Source: Calliopsis andreniformis (taxonomy: Eukaryota; Arthropoda; Insecta; Hymenoptera; Andrenidae). Taken from it: a stretch of DNA of 64,000 nt. Below the pieces are notes generated by a model. The model worked only from the letters and a program-made list of their open reading frames with translations, was not told the DNA's origin and made no database searches. Position 1 is the stretch's first letter; each line of letters opens with the position of its first letter. Below, piece after piece: positions 12,438 to 24,965 of the stretch. Both the position numbers and the translations under genes were made by a program. The stretch is taken from the NCBI RefSeq assembly GCF_051401765.1, contig NW_027480543.1, positions 620,001 to 684,000 on the forward strand. The letters run 5' to 3'.

Positions 12438-13685
12438 AGATTGAGGATTGAGGATTGAGGATTGAGGATTGAGGATGGAGGATGAGGGCTGAGGATTGAG
12501 GATTGAGGGTCTAGAATTGGAGATTGAATATTGAGGTTTGAAGATTGAGGATTGATGATTGAGAATTGAGAATGAGGACTGAGGGTTGAGGACTGAGGTT
12601 TGAAAATTGAGTATTGAGGATTGATGATTGAGGATTGAGGAATGACGATTGAGGATTGAGGATTGAAGATTGAGTATTGAGGATTGAAGATTGAGGATTG
12701 AGGATTGAGGATTGAGGATTGAGGATTGAAGATTGAAGATTGAGGATTGAGGATTGACGATTGACGATTGAGGATTGAGGATTGAAGATTGAGTATTCAG
12801 GATTGAAGATTGAGGATTGAGGATTGAGGATTGAGGATTGAGGATTGAGGATTGAAGATTGAGGATTGAGGATTGAGGATTGAGTATTGAGCATTGAGGA
12901 TTGAACATTGAATATTGATGATTGAAGATTGAGGATTGAGGATTGAGGACTGAAGATTGAGTATTGAGAATTGAGGATTGAGGATTGAGGATTGAGGATT
13001 GAGAATTGAGGATGAGGACTGAGGGTTGAGAATTGAGGTTTGAGAAATGAGGATTGAGGATTGAGGATTGAGGATTGAGGGTTGAGTATTGATGATTGGG
13101 TATTGAAGATTGAGTATTGATCACTGAGTATTGAGTATTGAGGATTGAGGATTGAAGATTGAATATTGAGGATTGAAGATTGACGATTGAGGATTGAGGG
13201 TTGAGGATGGAGGATGAGGGCTGAGGGTTGAGGATTGAGGTTTGAGGACTGCGGACTGAGGATTGAGGATCGAGAGTTGAGGATTGAGGATTGAGGATTG
13301 AGGATTGAGGATTGAGGATTGAGAATTGAGGATTGATGATTGAGGGCTGAGGATTGAATATTGAGGATTGAAGATTGAGGATTGATGATTAAGGATTGAG
13401 GATGGAGGATGAGGGCTGAGGGTTGAGGATTGAAGTTTGAGGACTGAGGACTGAGGATTGAGGATTGAGAATTGAGGATTGAGGATGGAGGATTGAGGAT
13501 TGAAAATTGAGTATTGAGGATTGAAGATTGAGGATTGAGGATTGACGATTGAGGATTGAGGATTGAAGATTGAGTATTGAGGATTGAAGATTGAGGATTG
13601 AGGATTGAGGATTGAGGATTGAGGATTGAAGATTAAGGATTGAGGATTGAGGATTGAGGATTGAGTATTGAGCATTGAGTACTGA
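12438..13685. repeat. H1 copy c, truncated, with 153-bp deletion
   Basis: About 12600-12940 aligns with 9161-9500 at an offset of 3439, and about 12941-13675 aligns with 9654-10389 at an offset of 3286. The 153-bp drop means that the equivalent of about 9501-9653 of copy b, including a GGATCTAG word, is missing. The left part, 12438-12600, uses words like those near 5010-5110. No gene is visible. Confidence 0.7.
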
Positions 13686-14296
13686 GCATTGAGGATTGAA
13701 GATTGAATATTGAGGATTGAGGATTGAAGATTGAGGTTTTAGGATTGAGGATTGAGGACTGAGTGTTGAATATTGATGATTGAGGTCTGACGATTGAGGA
13801 TTGAGTATTGAAAATTGAGGATTGAGGATTGAGGATTGAGGATTGAGGATTGAAGATTGGATATTGAGGATTGAAGATTGAGGATTGAGGATTTAGGATT
13901 GAGGATTGATTATTGAAGATTGTGTATTGAGAATTGAAGATTGAGGATTGAGGATTGAAGATTGAGTATTGATGATTGAATATTGAGGATTGAGGATTGA
14001 GGTTTGAGGATTGAGGACGAGGACTGACGGTAGAGGATTGAGGTTTGAGGATTGAGGACTGAGGATTGAGGACTGAGGATTGAGGATTGAGGATTGAGCA
14101 TTGAGGATTGAGGATTCAAGACTGGGGATTGAGGATTGAAGATTGAGAATTAAGGAAAGAAGATTGTGGATTGAGGATCTAGGATTGGAGATTGATTATT
14201 GAGGATTGAAGATTGAGGATTGAGGATTGAGGATTGAGGATTGAGAATTGAGAATGAGGACTGAGGGTTGAGGATTGAGGTTTGAGGAATGAGGAT
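13686..14296. repeat. Delta/H1 segment shared with 2.76-3.37 kb
   Basis: This stretch matches about 2758-3368 at an offset of 10928. Both carry the rare GGTTTTAGG word (13735 and 2807) and a GATTCAAGACTGGGG word. One difference is GAATTAAGGAAAG near 14150 where the earlier copy has GAATTAAGGATAG. At about 14297 the sequence switches to H1 at the phase of position 9393. Confidence 0.7.
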
Positions 14297-16692
14297 TGAT
14301 GATTGAGGATTGAGGATTGAGGATTGAAGATTGAGGATTGAGGATTGAGGATTGAGTATTGAGCATTGAGGATTGAACATTGAATATTGATGATTGAAGA
14401 TTGAGGATTGAGGATTGAGGGTTGAGGATCTAGGATTGGAGATTGATTATTGAGGATTCAAGATTGAGGATTGATGATTGAGGATTGAGAATTGAGAGTT
14501 GAGGATGAGGACTGAGGGTAGAGGATTGAGGTTTGAGAAATGAGGATTGAGGATTGAGGATTGAGGACTGAAGATTGAGTATTGAGAATTGAGGATTGAG
14601 GATTGAGGATTGAGGATTGAGAATTGAGGATGAGGACTGAGGGTTGAGAATTGAGGTTTGAGAAATGAGGATTGAGGATTGAGGATTGAGGATTGAGGGT
14701 TGAGTATTGATGATTGGGTATTGAAGATTGAGTATTGATCACTGAGTATTGAGGATTGAGGATTGAGGATTGAAGATTGAATATTGAGGATTGAAGATTG
14801 ACGATTGAGGATTGAGGGTTGAGGATGGAGGATGAGGGCTGAGGGTTGAGGATTGAGGTTTGAGGACTGCGGACTGAGGATTGAGGATCGAGAGTTGAGG
14901 ATTGAGGATTGAGGATTGAGGATTGAGGATTGAGGATTGAGAATTGAGGATTGATGATTGAGGGCTGAAGATTGAATATTGAGGATTGAAGATTGAGGAT
15001 TGATGATTAAGGATTGAGGATGGAGGATGAGGGCTGAGGGTTGAGGATTGAAGTTTGAGGACTGAGGACTGAGGATTGAGGATTGAGAATTGAGGATTGA
15101 GGATGGAGGATTGAGGATTGAAAATTGAGTATTGAGGATTGAAGATTGAGGATTGAGGATTGACGATTGAGGATTGAGGATTGAAGATTGAGTATTGAGG
15201 ATTGAAGATTGAGGATTGAGGATTGAGGATTGAGGATTGAGGATTGAAGATTGAGGATTGAGGATTGAGGATTGAGGATTGAGTATTGAGCATTGAGGAT
15301 TGAAGATTGAATATTGAGGATTGAGGATTGAAGATTGAGGTTTGAGGATTGAGGATTGAGGACTGAGGGTTGAATATTGATGATTGAGCTCTGACGATTG
15401 AGGATTGAGTATTGAAAATTGAGGATTGAGGATTGAGGATTGAGGATTGAGGATTGAGGATTGAAGATTGGATATTGAGGATTGAAGATTGAGGATTGAG
15501 GATTTAGGATTGAGGATTGATGATTGAAGATTGTGTATTGAGAATTGAAGATTGAGGATTGAGGATTGATTATTGAGGATTGAAGATTGAGGATTGGGGA
15601 TTGAGGATTGAGGATTGAGAATTGAGAATGAGGACTGAGGGTTGAGGACTGAGGTTTGAGGAATGAGGATTGAGGGTTGAGGATTGAGGATTGAGGATAG
15701 AGGATTGAAGATTGAGGATTGAGGATTGACGATTGAGGATTGAGGATAGTAGATTGAGTATTGAGGATTGAAGGTTGAGGATTGAGGATTGAGGACTGAG
15801 GATTGAGGATTGAAGATTGAGAATTGAGAATTGAGGATGAGGGCTGAGGGTTGAGGATTGTGGTTTGAGGACTGAGGACTGAGGATTGAGGATCGAGAGT
15901 TGAGGATTGAGGATTGAGGATTGAGGATTGAGAATTGAGGATTGAGTGTTGAGGATTGAAGATTGAGGATTGGGTATTGAGGACTGAAGAATGAGGATCG
16001 AGGATTGAGGATTGAGGATTGAGGATTGAAGATTGAGTACTGAGGATTGAAGATTGACGATTGAGGATTGAGGATTGAGGATTGAGGATTGAAGATTGAG
16101 GACTGGGTATTGAGGACTGAACATTGAGGATTGAGGATTGAGGATTGAAGGTTGAATATTGATGAATGAAGATTAACTATTGAGGATTGAGGGTTCTGGA
16201 TTGAGGACGAGTACTGAGGGTTGAATATTGATGATTGAGGTCTGAGGATTGAGGATTGAGGATTCAAAATTGAGGATCGGGGATTGAGGAATGAGGATTG
16301 AGGATTGAAGATTGAGTATTGAGGATTGAAGATTGAGGATTGAGGATTGAGGATTGAGGATTGATAATTGAAGATTGTGTATTGAAGTTTGAAGATTGAG
16401 GATTGAGGATTGAGGATTGAGGATTGAGGATTGAGGATTCAGGATTGAGGATTGAGGATTGAAATTGAGTATTGAGGATTGAATATTGAGGATTGAGATT
16501 TGATTATTGAATATTGTGGATTGAGTATTGAACCATGAGAATTCAGGATATTCTATTGAGTATTGAGAATTGAGGATTGATAGTTGAGTATTGAGGTTTC
16601 ATGGCTGAGGGTTGTGTGTTGAATATTGAGGGTTGAGGATTGAGGATTGAAGATTGAAAATTGAGGATCGTGGATTGAGGAATGAGGATTGA
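14297..16692. repeat. H1 copy d ending in epsilon
   Basis: This copy matches 9393 onward at an offset of 4904, then 11315-12437 at an offset of 4255. The difference, 649, is the nested duplication, so this copy carries only one version of that segment. It ends with a full epsilon block and the landmark at 16539. It contains one of the longest - strand open frames of the window (14447-16267, 606 codons), which is a product of the repeat. Confidence 0.8.
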
Positions 16693-17017
16693 GGTTTGAA
16701 GATTGAGTATTGAGGATTGAAGATTAAGGATTGAGGATTGAGTATTGAGAATTGAGGATTGATGGTTGAGTATTGAGGATTCATGGCTGAGGGTTGAGTG
16801 TTGAATATTGAGGGTAGAGGATTGAGGATTGAGGATTGAGGATTGAAGATTGGGTATTGATGATTGAATATTGAGGATTGAGTATTGAGGTTTGAGGATT
16901 GAGGACGAGGACTGACGGTAGATGATTGAGGTTTGAGGATTGAGGACTGAGGATTGAGGACTGAGGATTGAGGATTGAGGATTGAGCATTGAGAATTGAA
17001 GATTGAAGACTGGGGAT
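16693..17017. repeat. Junction segment like 7.97-8.29 kb
   Basis: About 16755-17017 matches 8028-8290 at an offset of 8727, including TTCATGGCTGAGGG. It then joins the phase of position 8849 (offset 8169), so about 558 bp of the H1 order is missing at 17018. No gene is visible. Confidence 0.65.
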
Positions 17018-19923
17018 TGAGGATTCAGGATTGAGAATTGAGAATGAGGACTGAGGGTTGAGGATTGAGGTTTGAGGAATGAGGATTGAGGGTTGAGGAT
17101 TGAGGATTGCGGATTGAGGATTGAGGATTGAGGATTGAGGATTGGGGATTGAATATTGAGTACTGAGGATTGAAGATTGAGGATTGAGGATTGAGGATTG
17201 AGGATGGAGGATGAGGGCTGAGGATTGAGGATTGAGGATCTAGAATTGGAGATTGATTATTGAGGTTTGAAGATTGAGGATTGATGATTGAGGATTGAGA
17301 ATTGAGAATTGAGGATTGAGGATTGAGGATTGAAAATTGAGTATTGAGGATTGATGATTGAGGATTGAGGAATGACGATTGAGGATTGAGGATTGAAGAT
17401 TGAGTATTGAGGATTGAAGATTGAGGATTGAGGATTGAGGATTGAGGATTGAGGATTGAAGATTGAAGATTGAGGATTGCGGATTGACGATTGACGATTG
17501 AGGATTGAGGATTGAAGATTGAGTATTCAGGATTGAAGATTGAGGATTGAGGATTGAGGATTGATGATTGAGGATTGAGGATTGAGGATTGAAGATTGAG
17601 GATTGAGGATTGAGGATTGAGTATTGAGCATTGAGGATTGAACATTGAATATTGATGATTGAAGATTGAGGATTGAGGATTGAGGGTTGAGGATCTAGGA
17701 TTGGAGATTGATTATTGAGGATTCAAGATTGAGGATTGATGATTGAGGATTGAGAATTGAGAGTTGAGGATGAGGACTGAGCGTAGAGGATTGAGGTTTG
17801 AGAAATGAGGATTGAGGATTGAGGATTGAGGACTGAAGATTGAGTATTGAGAATTGAGGATTGAGGATTGAGGATTGAGGATTGAGAATTGAGGATGAGG
17901 ACTGAGGGTTGAGAATTGAGGTTTGAGAAATGAGGATTGAGGATTGAGGATTGACGGTTGAGTATTGATGATTGGGTATTGAAGATTGAGTATTGATCAC
18001 TGAGTATTGAGGATTGAGGATTGAGGATTGAAGATTGAATATTGAGGATTGAAGATTGACGATTGAGGATTGAGGGTTGAGGATTGAGGTTTGAGGACTG
18101 CGGACTGAGGATTGAGGATCGAGAGTTGAGGATTGAGGATTGAGGATTGAGGATTGAGGATTGAGGATTGAGAATTGAGGATTGATGATTGAGGGCTGAA
18201 GATTGAATATTGAGGATTGAAGATTGAGGATTGATGATTAAGGATTGAGGATGGAGGATGAGGGCTGAGGGTTGAGGATTGAAGTTTGAGGACTGAGGAC
18301 TGAGGATTGAGGATTGAGAATTGAGGATTGAGGATGGAGGATTGAGGATTGAAAATTGAGTATTGAGGATTGAAGATTGAGGATTGAGGATTGACGATTG
18401 AGGATTGAGGATTGAAGATTGAGTATTGAGGATTGAAGATTGAGGATTGAGGATTGAGGATTGAGGATTGAGGATTGAAGATTGACGATTGAGGATTGAG
18501 GATTGAGGATTGAGTATTGAGCATTGAGGATTGAAGATTGAATATTGAGGATTGAGGATTGAAGATTGAGGTTTGAGGATTGAGGATTGAGGACTGAGGG
18601 TTGAATATTGATGATTGAGCTCTGACGATTGAGGATTGAGTATTGAAAATTGAGGATTGAGGATTGAGGATTGAGGATTGAGGATTGAGGATTGAAGATT
18701 GGATATTGAGGATTGAAGATTGAGGATTGAGGATTTAGGATTGAGGATTGATGATTGAAGATTGTGTATTGAGAATTGAAGATTGAGGATTGAGGATTGA
18801 TTATTGAGGATTGAAGATTGAGGATTGGGGATTGAGGATTGAGGATTGAGAATTGAGAATGAGGACTGAGGGTTGAGGGCTGAGGTTTGAGGAATGAGGA
18901 TTGAGGGTTGAGGGTTGAGGATTGAGGATAGAGGATTGAAGATTGAGGATTGAGGATTGACGATTGAGGATTGAGGATAGTAGATTGAGTATTGAGGATT
19001 GAAGGTTGAGGATTGAGGATTGAGGACTGAGGATTGAGGATTGAAGATTGAGAATTGAGAATTGAGGATGAGGGCTGAGGGTTGAGGATTGTGGTTTGAG
19101 GACTGAGGACTGAGGATTGAGGATCGAGAGTTGAGGATTGAGGATTGAGGATTGAGGATTGAGAATTGAGGATTGAGTGTTGAGGATTGAAGATTGAGGA
19201 TTGGGTATTGAGGACTGAAGAATGAGGATCGAGGATTGAGGATTGAGGATTGAGGATTGAAGATTGAGTACTGAGGATTGAAGATTGACGATTGAGGATT
19301 GAGGATTGAGGATTGAGGATTGAAGATTGAGGACTGGGTATTGAGGACTGAACATTGAGGATTGAGGATTGAGGATTGAAGGTTGAATATTGATGAATGA
19401 AGATTAACTATTGAGGATTGAGGGTTCTGGATTGAGAACGAGTACTGAGGGTTGAATATTGATGATTGAGGTCTGAGGATTGAGGATTGAGGATTCAAAA
19501 TTGAGGATCGGGGATTGAGGAATGAGGATTGAGGATTGAAGATTGAGTATTGAGGATTGAACATTGAGGATTGAGGATTGAGGATTGAGGATTGATGATT
19601 GGAAATTGTGTATTGAAGTTTGAAGATTGAGGATTGAGGATTGAGGATTGAGGATTGAGGATTGAGGATTCAGGATTGAGGATTGAGGATTGAAATTGAG
19701 TATTGAGGTTTGAATATTGAGGATTGATATTTGATTATTGAATATTGTGGATTGAGTATTGAACCATGAGAATTCAGGATACTCTATTGAGTATTGAGAA
19801 TTGAGGATTGATAGTTGAGTATTGAGGTTTCATGGCTGAGGGTTGTGTGTTGAATATTGAGGGTTGAGGATTGAGGATTGAAGATTGAAAATTGAGGATC
19901 GTGGATTGAGGAATGAGGATTGA
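17018..19923. repeat. H1 copy e ending in epsilon, with 27-bp deletion
   Basis: This copy matches 8849 onward at an offset of 8169, and copy d at offsets of 3265, 3258 and finally 3231. The first step is loss of one monomer near 17950. The second is a 27-bp deletion near 18080, between two TGAGGGTTGAGG words, as expected for slippage or recombination between short direct repeats. The copy ends in epsilon with the landmark at 19770. Confidence 0.8.
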
Positions 19924-20973
19924 GGATTGAAGATTGAGTATTGAGGATTGAAGATTAAGGATTGAGGATTGAGTATTGAGGATTGAAGATTGAGGATTGG
20001 GTATTGAGGATTGAAGAATGAGGATTGAGGATTGAGGATTGAGGATTGAAGATTGAGGATCTAGGATTGGAGATTGATTATTGAGGATTGAAGATTGAGG
20101 ATTGAGGATTGAGGATTGAGGATCTAGAACTGGAGATTGATTATTGAGGATTGAAGATTGAGGATTGACTATTGAGGATTGAGAATTGAGAATTGAGGAT
20201 GAGGACTGAGGGTTGAGGATTGAGGTTTGAGAAATGAGGATAGAGGATTGAGGATTGAGGATTGAGGATTGAGGATTGAGGATTGTGTATTGAAGATTGA
20301 GTATTGATCACTGAGGATTGAGGATTGAGGATTGAGGATTGAGGATTGAGGATTGAGGATTGAGGACTGAAGATTGAGTATTGATGATTGAATATTGAGG
20401 ATTGAGGATTGAGGTTTGAGGATTGAGGACGAGGACTGACGGTAGAGGATTGAGGTTTGAGTATTGAGGACTGAGGATTGAGGACTGAGGATTGAGGATT
20501 GAGGATTGAGCATTGAGGATTGAAGATTGAAGACTGGGGATTGAGGATTGAAGATTGAGAATTAAGGATTGAAGATTGTGGATTGAGGATCTAGGATTGG
20601 AGGTTGATTATTGAGGATTGAAGATTGAGGATTGAGGATTGAGGATTGAGGATTGAGGATTGAGAATTGAGAATGAGGACTGAGGGTTGAGGGTTGAGGT
20701 TTGAGGAATGAGGATTGAGGGTTGAGGAATGAGGATTGAGGATTGAGGATTGAGGATTGAGGATTGAGGATTGAGGATTGGGGATTGAATATTGAGTACT
20801 GAGGATTGAAGATTGAGGATTGAGGATTGAGGATTGAGGATGGAGGATGAGGGCTGAGGGTTGAGGTTTGAGGTTTGAGTATTGAATCCTGAGAATTCAG
20901 GATATTCTATTGAGTATTGAGAATTGAGGATTGATGGTTGAATACTGAGGACTGAGGATTGAGGATTGAAGGT
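19924..20973. repeat. Mosaic between H1 and second delta
   Basis: This segment holds words in an order I could not align to a single other segment over its whole length. About 20480-20830 resembles 1370-1700 and 3130-3460. The landmark GAATTCAGGATA lies at 20893. No gene or unique sequence is visible. Confidence 0.6.
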
Positions 20974-23900
20974 TGAGTATTGAGGATTCAGAATTGAGGT
21001 GTGTGGGCTGAGGATTGAGGATTGAAGATTGAGTATTGAGGATTGAAGATTGAGAATTGAGGATTGAGGATTGAGGATTGAGGATGATGTCTGAGGGTTG
21101 AGGATTGAGGTTTGAGGGCTGTGGACTGAGGATTGAGGACTGAGAATTGAGGATGAGGGCTGAGAGTCGGGGATTGAGGTTTGACGACAGAGGACTGAGG
21201 ATTGAGGATTGAGAATTCAGGATTGTTGATAGAGGATTGAAGATTGAGGATTGGGTATTGAGGATTGAAGAACGAGGATTGAGGATTGAGAATTGAGTAT
21301 TGAGGGTTGAGGATCTAAGATTGGAGATTGATTGTTGAGGATTGAAGATTGGGGATTGAGGATTGAGGATTGAGGATCTAGGATTGGAGATTGATTATTG
21401 AGGATTGAAGATTGAAGATTGATGATTGAGGATTGAGAATTGTGAGTTGAGGATGAGGACTGAGGGTTGAGGATTGAGGTTTGAGAAATGAGGATTGAGG
21501 ATTGAGGATTGAGGACTGAGGATTGAGTATTGAGAATTGAGGATTGAGGATTGAGGATTGAGGTTTGAGAATTGAGGATGAGGACTGAGGGTTGAGAATT
21601 GAGGTTTGAGAAATGAGGATTGAGAATTGAGGTTTGAGAAATGAGGATTGAGGATTGAGGATTGAGAATTGAGGTTTGAGAAATGAGGATTGAGGATTGA
21701 GGATTGAAGATTGGATATTGAGGATTGAAGATTGAGGATTGAGGATTTAGGATTGAGGATTGATGATTGAAGATTGTGTATTGAGAATTGAAGATTGAGG
21801 ATTGATGATTGAGGATTGAGGATTGAAGGTTGAGGACTGGGGATTGAGGATTGGCGATTGAGGCTTGAGTATTGAGAATTGAGGATTGATGGTTGAGTAT
21901 TGAGGATTCATGGCTGAGGGCTGTGTGTTGAATATTGAGGGTTGAGGATCGAGGATTGAGGATTGAGGATTGAGGATTGAAGATTGAGTATTGATGATTG
22001 AATATTGAGGATTGAGTATTGAGGTTTGAGGATTGAGGACGAGGACTGACGGTAGATGATTGAGGTTTGAGGATTGAGGACTGAGGATTGAGGACTGAGG
22101 ATTGAGGATTGAGGATTGAGCATTGAGGATTGAGGATTGAGGAATGGGGATTGAATATTGAGTACTGAGGATTGAAGATTGAGGATTGAGGATTGAGGGT
22201 TGAGGATGGAGGATGAGGGCTGAGGGTTGAGGATTGAGGTTTGGGTATTGAATCCTGAGAATTCAGGATATTCTATTGAGTATTGAGAATTGAGCATTGA
22301 TGGTTGAGCACTGAGGACTGAGGATTGGGGATTGAAGGTTGAGTATTGAGGATTCAGAATTGAGGTTTGAGGGCTGAGGATTGAGGATTGAAGATTGAGT
22401 ATTGAGGATTGAAGATTGAGGATTGAGGATTGAGGATTGAGGATTGAGGATGATGTCTGAGGGTTGAGGATTGAGGTTTGAGGACTGAGGACTGAGGATT
22501 GAGGACTGAGGATTGAGGACGAGGGCTGAGGGTCGGGGATTGAGGTTTGACGACTGAGGACTGAGGATTGAGAATTGAGAATTCAGGATTGTTGACAGAG
22601 GATTGAACAATGAGGATTGGGTATTGAGGATTGAAGAATGAGGATTGAGGATTGAGGATTGAGGATTGAGGGTTGAGGATCTAGAATTGGAGATTGATTA
22701 TTGTGGATTGAAGATTGGGGATTGAGGATTGAGGGTTGAGGATCTAGGATTGGAGATTGATTATTGAGGATTGAAGATTGAGGATTGATGATTGAGGATT
22801 GAGAATTGAGAATTGAGAATTGAGGATGAGGTCTGAGGGTTGAGGATTGAGGTTTGAGAAATGAGGATTGAGGACTGAGGATTGAAAATTGAGTACTGAG
22901 GATTGAAGATTGAGGATTGAGGATTGACGATTGAGGATTGAGGATTGAAGATTGAGTATTGAGGATTGAAGATTGAGGATTGAGGATTGAGGATTGAGGA
23001 TTGAGGATTGAGCATTGAGGCTTGAAGATTGAATATTGAGGATTGAGGATTGAAGATTGAGTATTGAGGATTGAGGATTGAGGACTGAGGGTTGAATATT
23101 GATGATTGAGGACTGAGGATTGAGGATTGAGTATTGAAAATTGAGGATTGAGGATTGAGTATTGAGGATTGAGGATTGAGGATTGAGGATTGAAGATTGA
23201 GTATTGATGATTGAATATTGAGGATTGAGGATTGAGGTTTGAGGATTGAGGACGAGGACTGACGGTAGAGGATTGAGGTCTGAGGATTGAGGACTGAGGA
23301 TTGAGGACTGAGGATTGAGGATTGAGGATTGAGCATTGAGGATTGAAGATTGAAGACTGGGGATTGAGGATTGAAGATTGAGAATTAAGGATAGAAGATT
23401 GTGGATTGAGGATCTAGGATTGGAGATTGATTATTGAGGATTGAAGATTGAGGATTGAGGATTGAGGATTGAGGATTGAGAATTGAGAATGAGGACTGAG
23501 GGTTGAGGATTGAGGTTTGAGGAATGAGGATTGAGGGTTGAGGATTGAGGATTGAGGATTGAGGATTGAGGATTGAGGATTGGGGATTGAATATTGAGTA
23601 CTGAGGATTGAAGATTGAGGATTGAGGATTGAGAATTGAGGATGGAGGATGAGGGCTGAGGATTGAGGATTGAGGATCTAGAATTGGAGATTGATTATTG
23701 AGGTTTGAAGATTGAGGATTGATGATTGAGGATTGAGAATTGAGAATTGTGGATGAGGACTGAGGGTTGAGGATTGAGGTTTGAGAAATGAGGATTGAGG
23801 ATTGAGGATTGAGGTCTGAGGATTGAGGATTGAGGATTGTGTATTGAAGATTGAGTATTGATCACTGAGGATTGAGGATTGAGGATTGAGGACTGAGGAT

Positions 23901-24277
23901 GAGGGTTGAAGATTGAATATTGAGGTTTGAAGATTGAGGATTGATGATTAAGGATTGAGGATGGAGGATGAGGGCTGAGGGTTGAGGATTGAGGTTTGAG
24001 GACTGAGGACTGAGGATTGAGGATTGAGAATTGAGAATTGAGGATTGAGGATTGAGTATTGAAAATTGAGTATTGAGGATTGATGATTAAGGATTGAGGA
24101 TTGACGATTGAGGCTTAAGGATTGAAGATTGAGTATTGAGGATTGAAGATTGAGGATTGAGGATTGAGGATTGAGGATTGAGGATTGAGGATTGAAGATT
24201 GAAGATTGAGGATTGAGGATTGACGATTGAGGATTGAGGATTAAAGATTGAGTATTCGGGATTGAAGATTGAGGATT
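20974..24277. repeat. Block delta, copy 2
   Basis: This copy matches the left end of the window: 20974-21707 to 1-734, 22670-23660 to 735-1725, then about 23661-24240 to about 3490-4060. It carries a 962-bp insertion (21708-22669) and lacks the 1758-bp duplication of copy 1. It shows that the array is made of blocks reused about 21 kb apart. Confidence 0.85.
21708..22669. repeat. 962-bp insertion in delta copy 2
   Basis: The insertion breaks the match to copy 1 between positions equivalent to 734 and 735. It is itself heptamer sequence. Its first part resembles H1 near 4105-4240 and then 4480-4700 (GGATATTGAGG, GATTTAGG, TTCATGGCTGAGGG). Its last part resembles 20860-21260, including a landmark at 22259. 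It is therefore a recombined array piece, not a foreign element. I see no terminal inverted repeats or target duplication. Confidence 0.75.
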
Positions 24278-24965
24278 GAGGATTGAGGATTGAGGATTGA
24301 GGATTGAAGGTTGAGGATTGAGGATTGAGGATTGAGGATTGAGGATTGAGGATTGAGCATTGAGGATTGAAGATTGAATATTGATGATTGAGGATTGAGG
24401 ATTGAGGATTGAGGGTTATGGATTGAAGATTGAGGATTGGGGATTGAGGATTGGCGATTGAGAATTGAGTATTGACAATTGAGGATTGACGGTTGAGTAT
24501 TGAGGATTCATGGCTGAGGGTTGTGTGTTGAATATTGAGGGTTGAGGATTGAGGATTGAGGATTGAGGATTGAGGATTGAAGATTGAGTATCGATGATTG
24601 AATATTGAGGATTGAGTATTGAGGTTTGAGGATTGAGGACGAGGACTGACGGTAGAGGATTGAGGTTTGAGGACTGAGGACTGAGGATTGAGGACTGATG
24701 ATTGAGGATCGAGGATTGAGCATTGAGGATTGAAGAGTGAAGACTGGGGATTGAGGATTGAAGATTGAGAATTAAGGATTGAAGATTGCGGATTGAGGAT
24801 CTAGGATTGGAGATTGATTATTGAGGATTGAAGATTGAGGATTGAGGATTGAGGATTGAGGATTGAGGATTGAGGATTGAGGATTGAGGATTGAAAATTG
24901 AGTATTGAGGATTGAAGATTGAGGATTGAGGATTGACGATTGAGGATTGAGGATTGAGGATTGAG
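24278..24965. repeat. Mosaic before beta
   Basis: This segment contains words seen in H1 and gamma, such as GGGGATTGAGGATTGGCG near 24440 (also near 38215 and 49930) and TTCATGGCTGAGGG at 24508. It then has a long nearly perfect monomer run near 24837-24892. No gene is visible. Confidence 0.6.

Noticed and set aside
14447..16267. 606-codon open frame resembling the frame at 17723-19564, suggesting a conserved protein family
   Set aside because: The resemblance is explained by DNA duplication at a 3.2-3.3 kb offset; conservation extends equally through non-coding frames and beyond the frame ends.
17723..19564. The longest - strand open frame (613 codons) as a gene for a SILNPQS-repeat protein
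   Set aside because: All three - frames are open for the same reason, other frames overlap it, there is no non-repetitive N- or C-terminal domain, and stops arise only at variant words. I see no ribosome-binding site or promoter.
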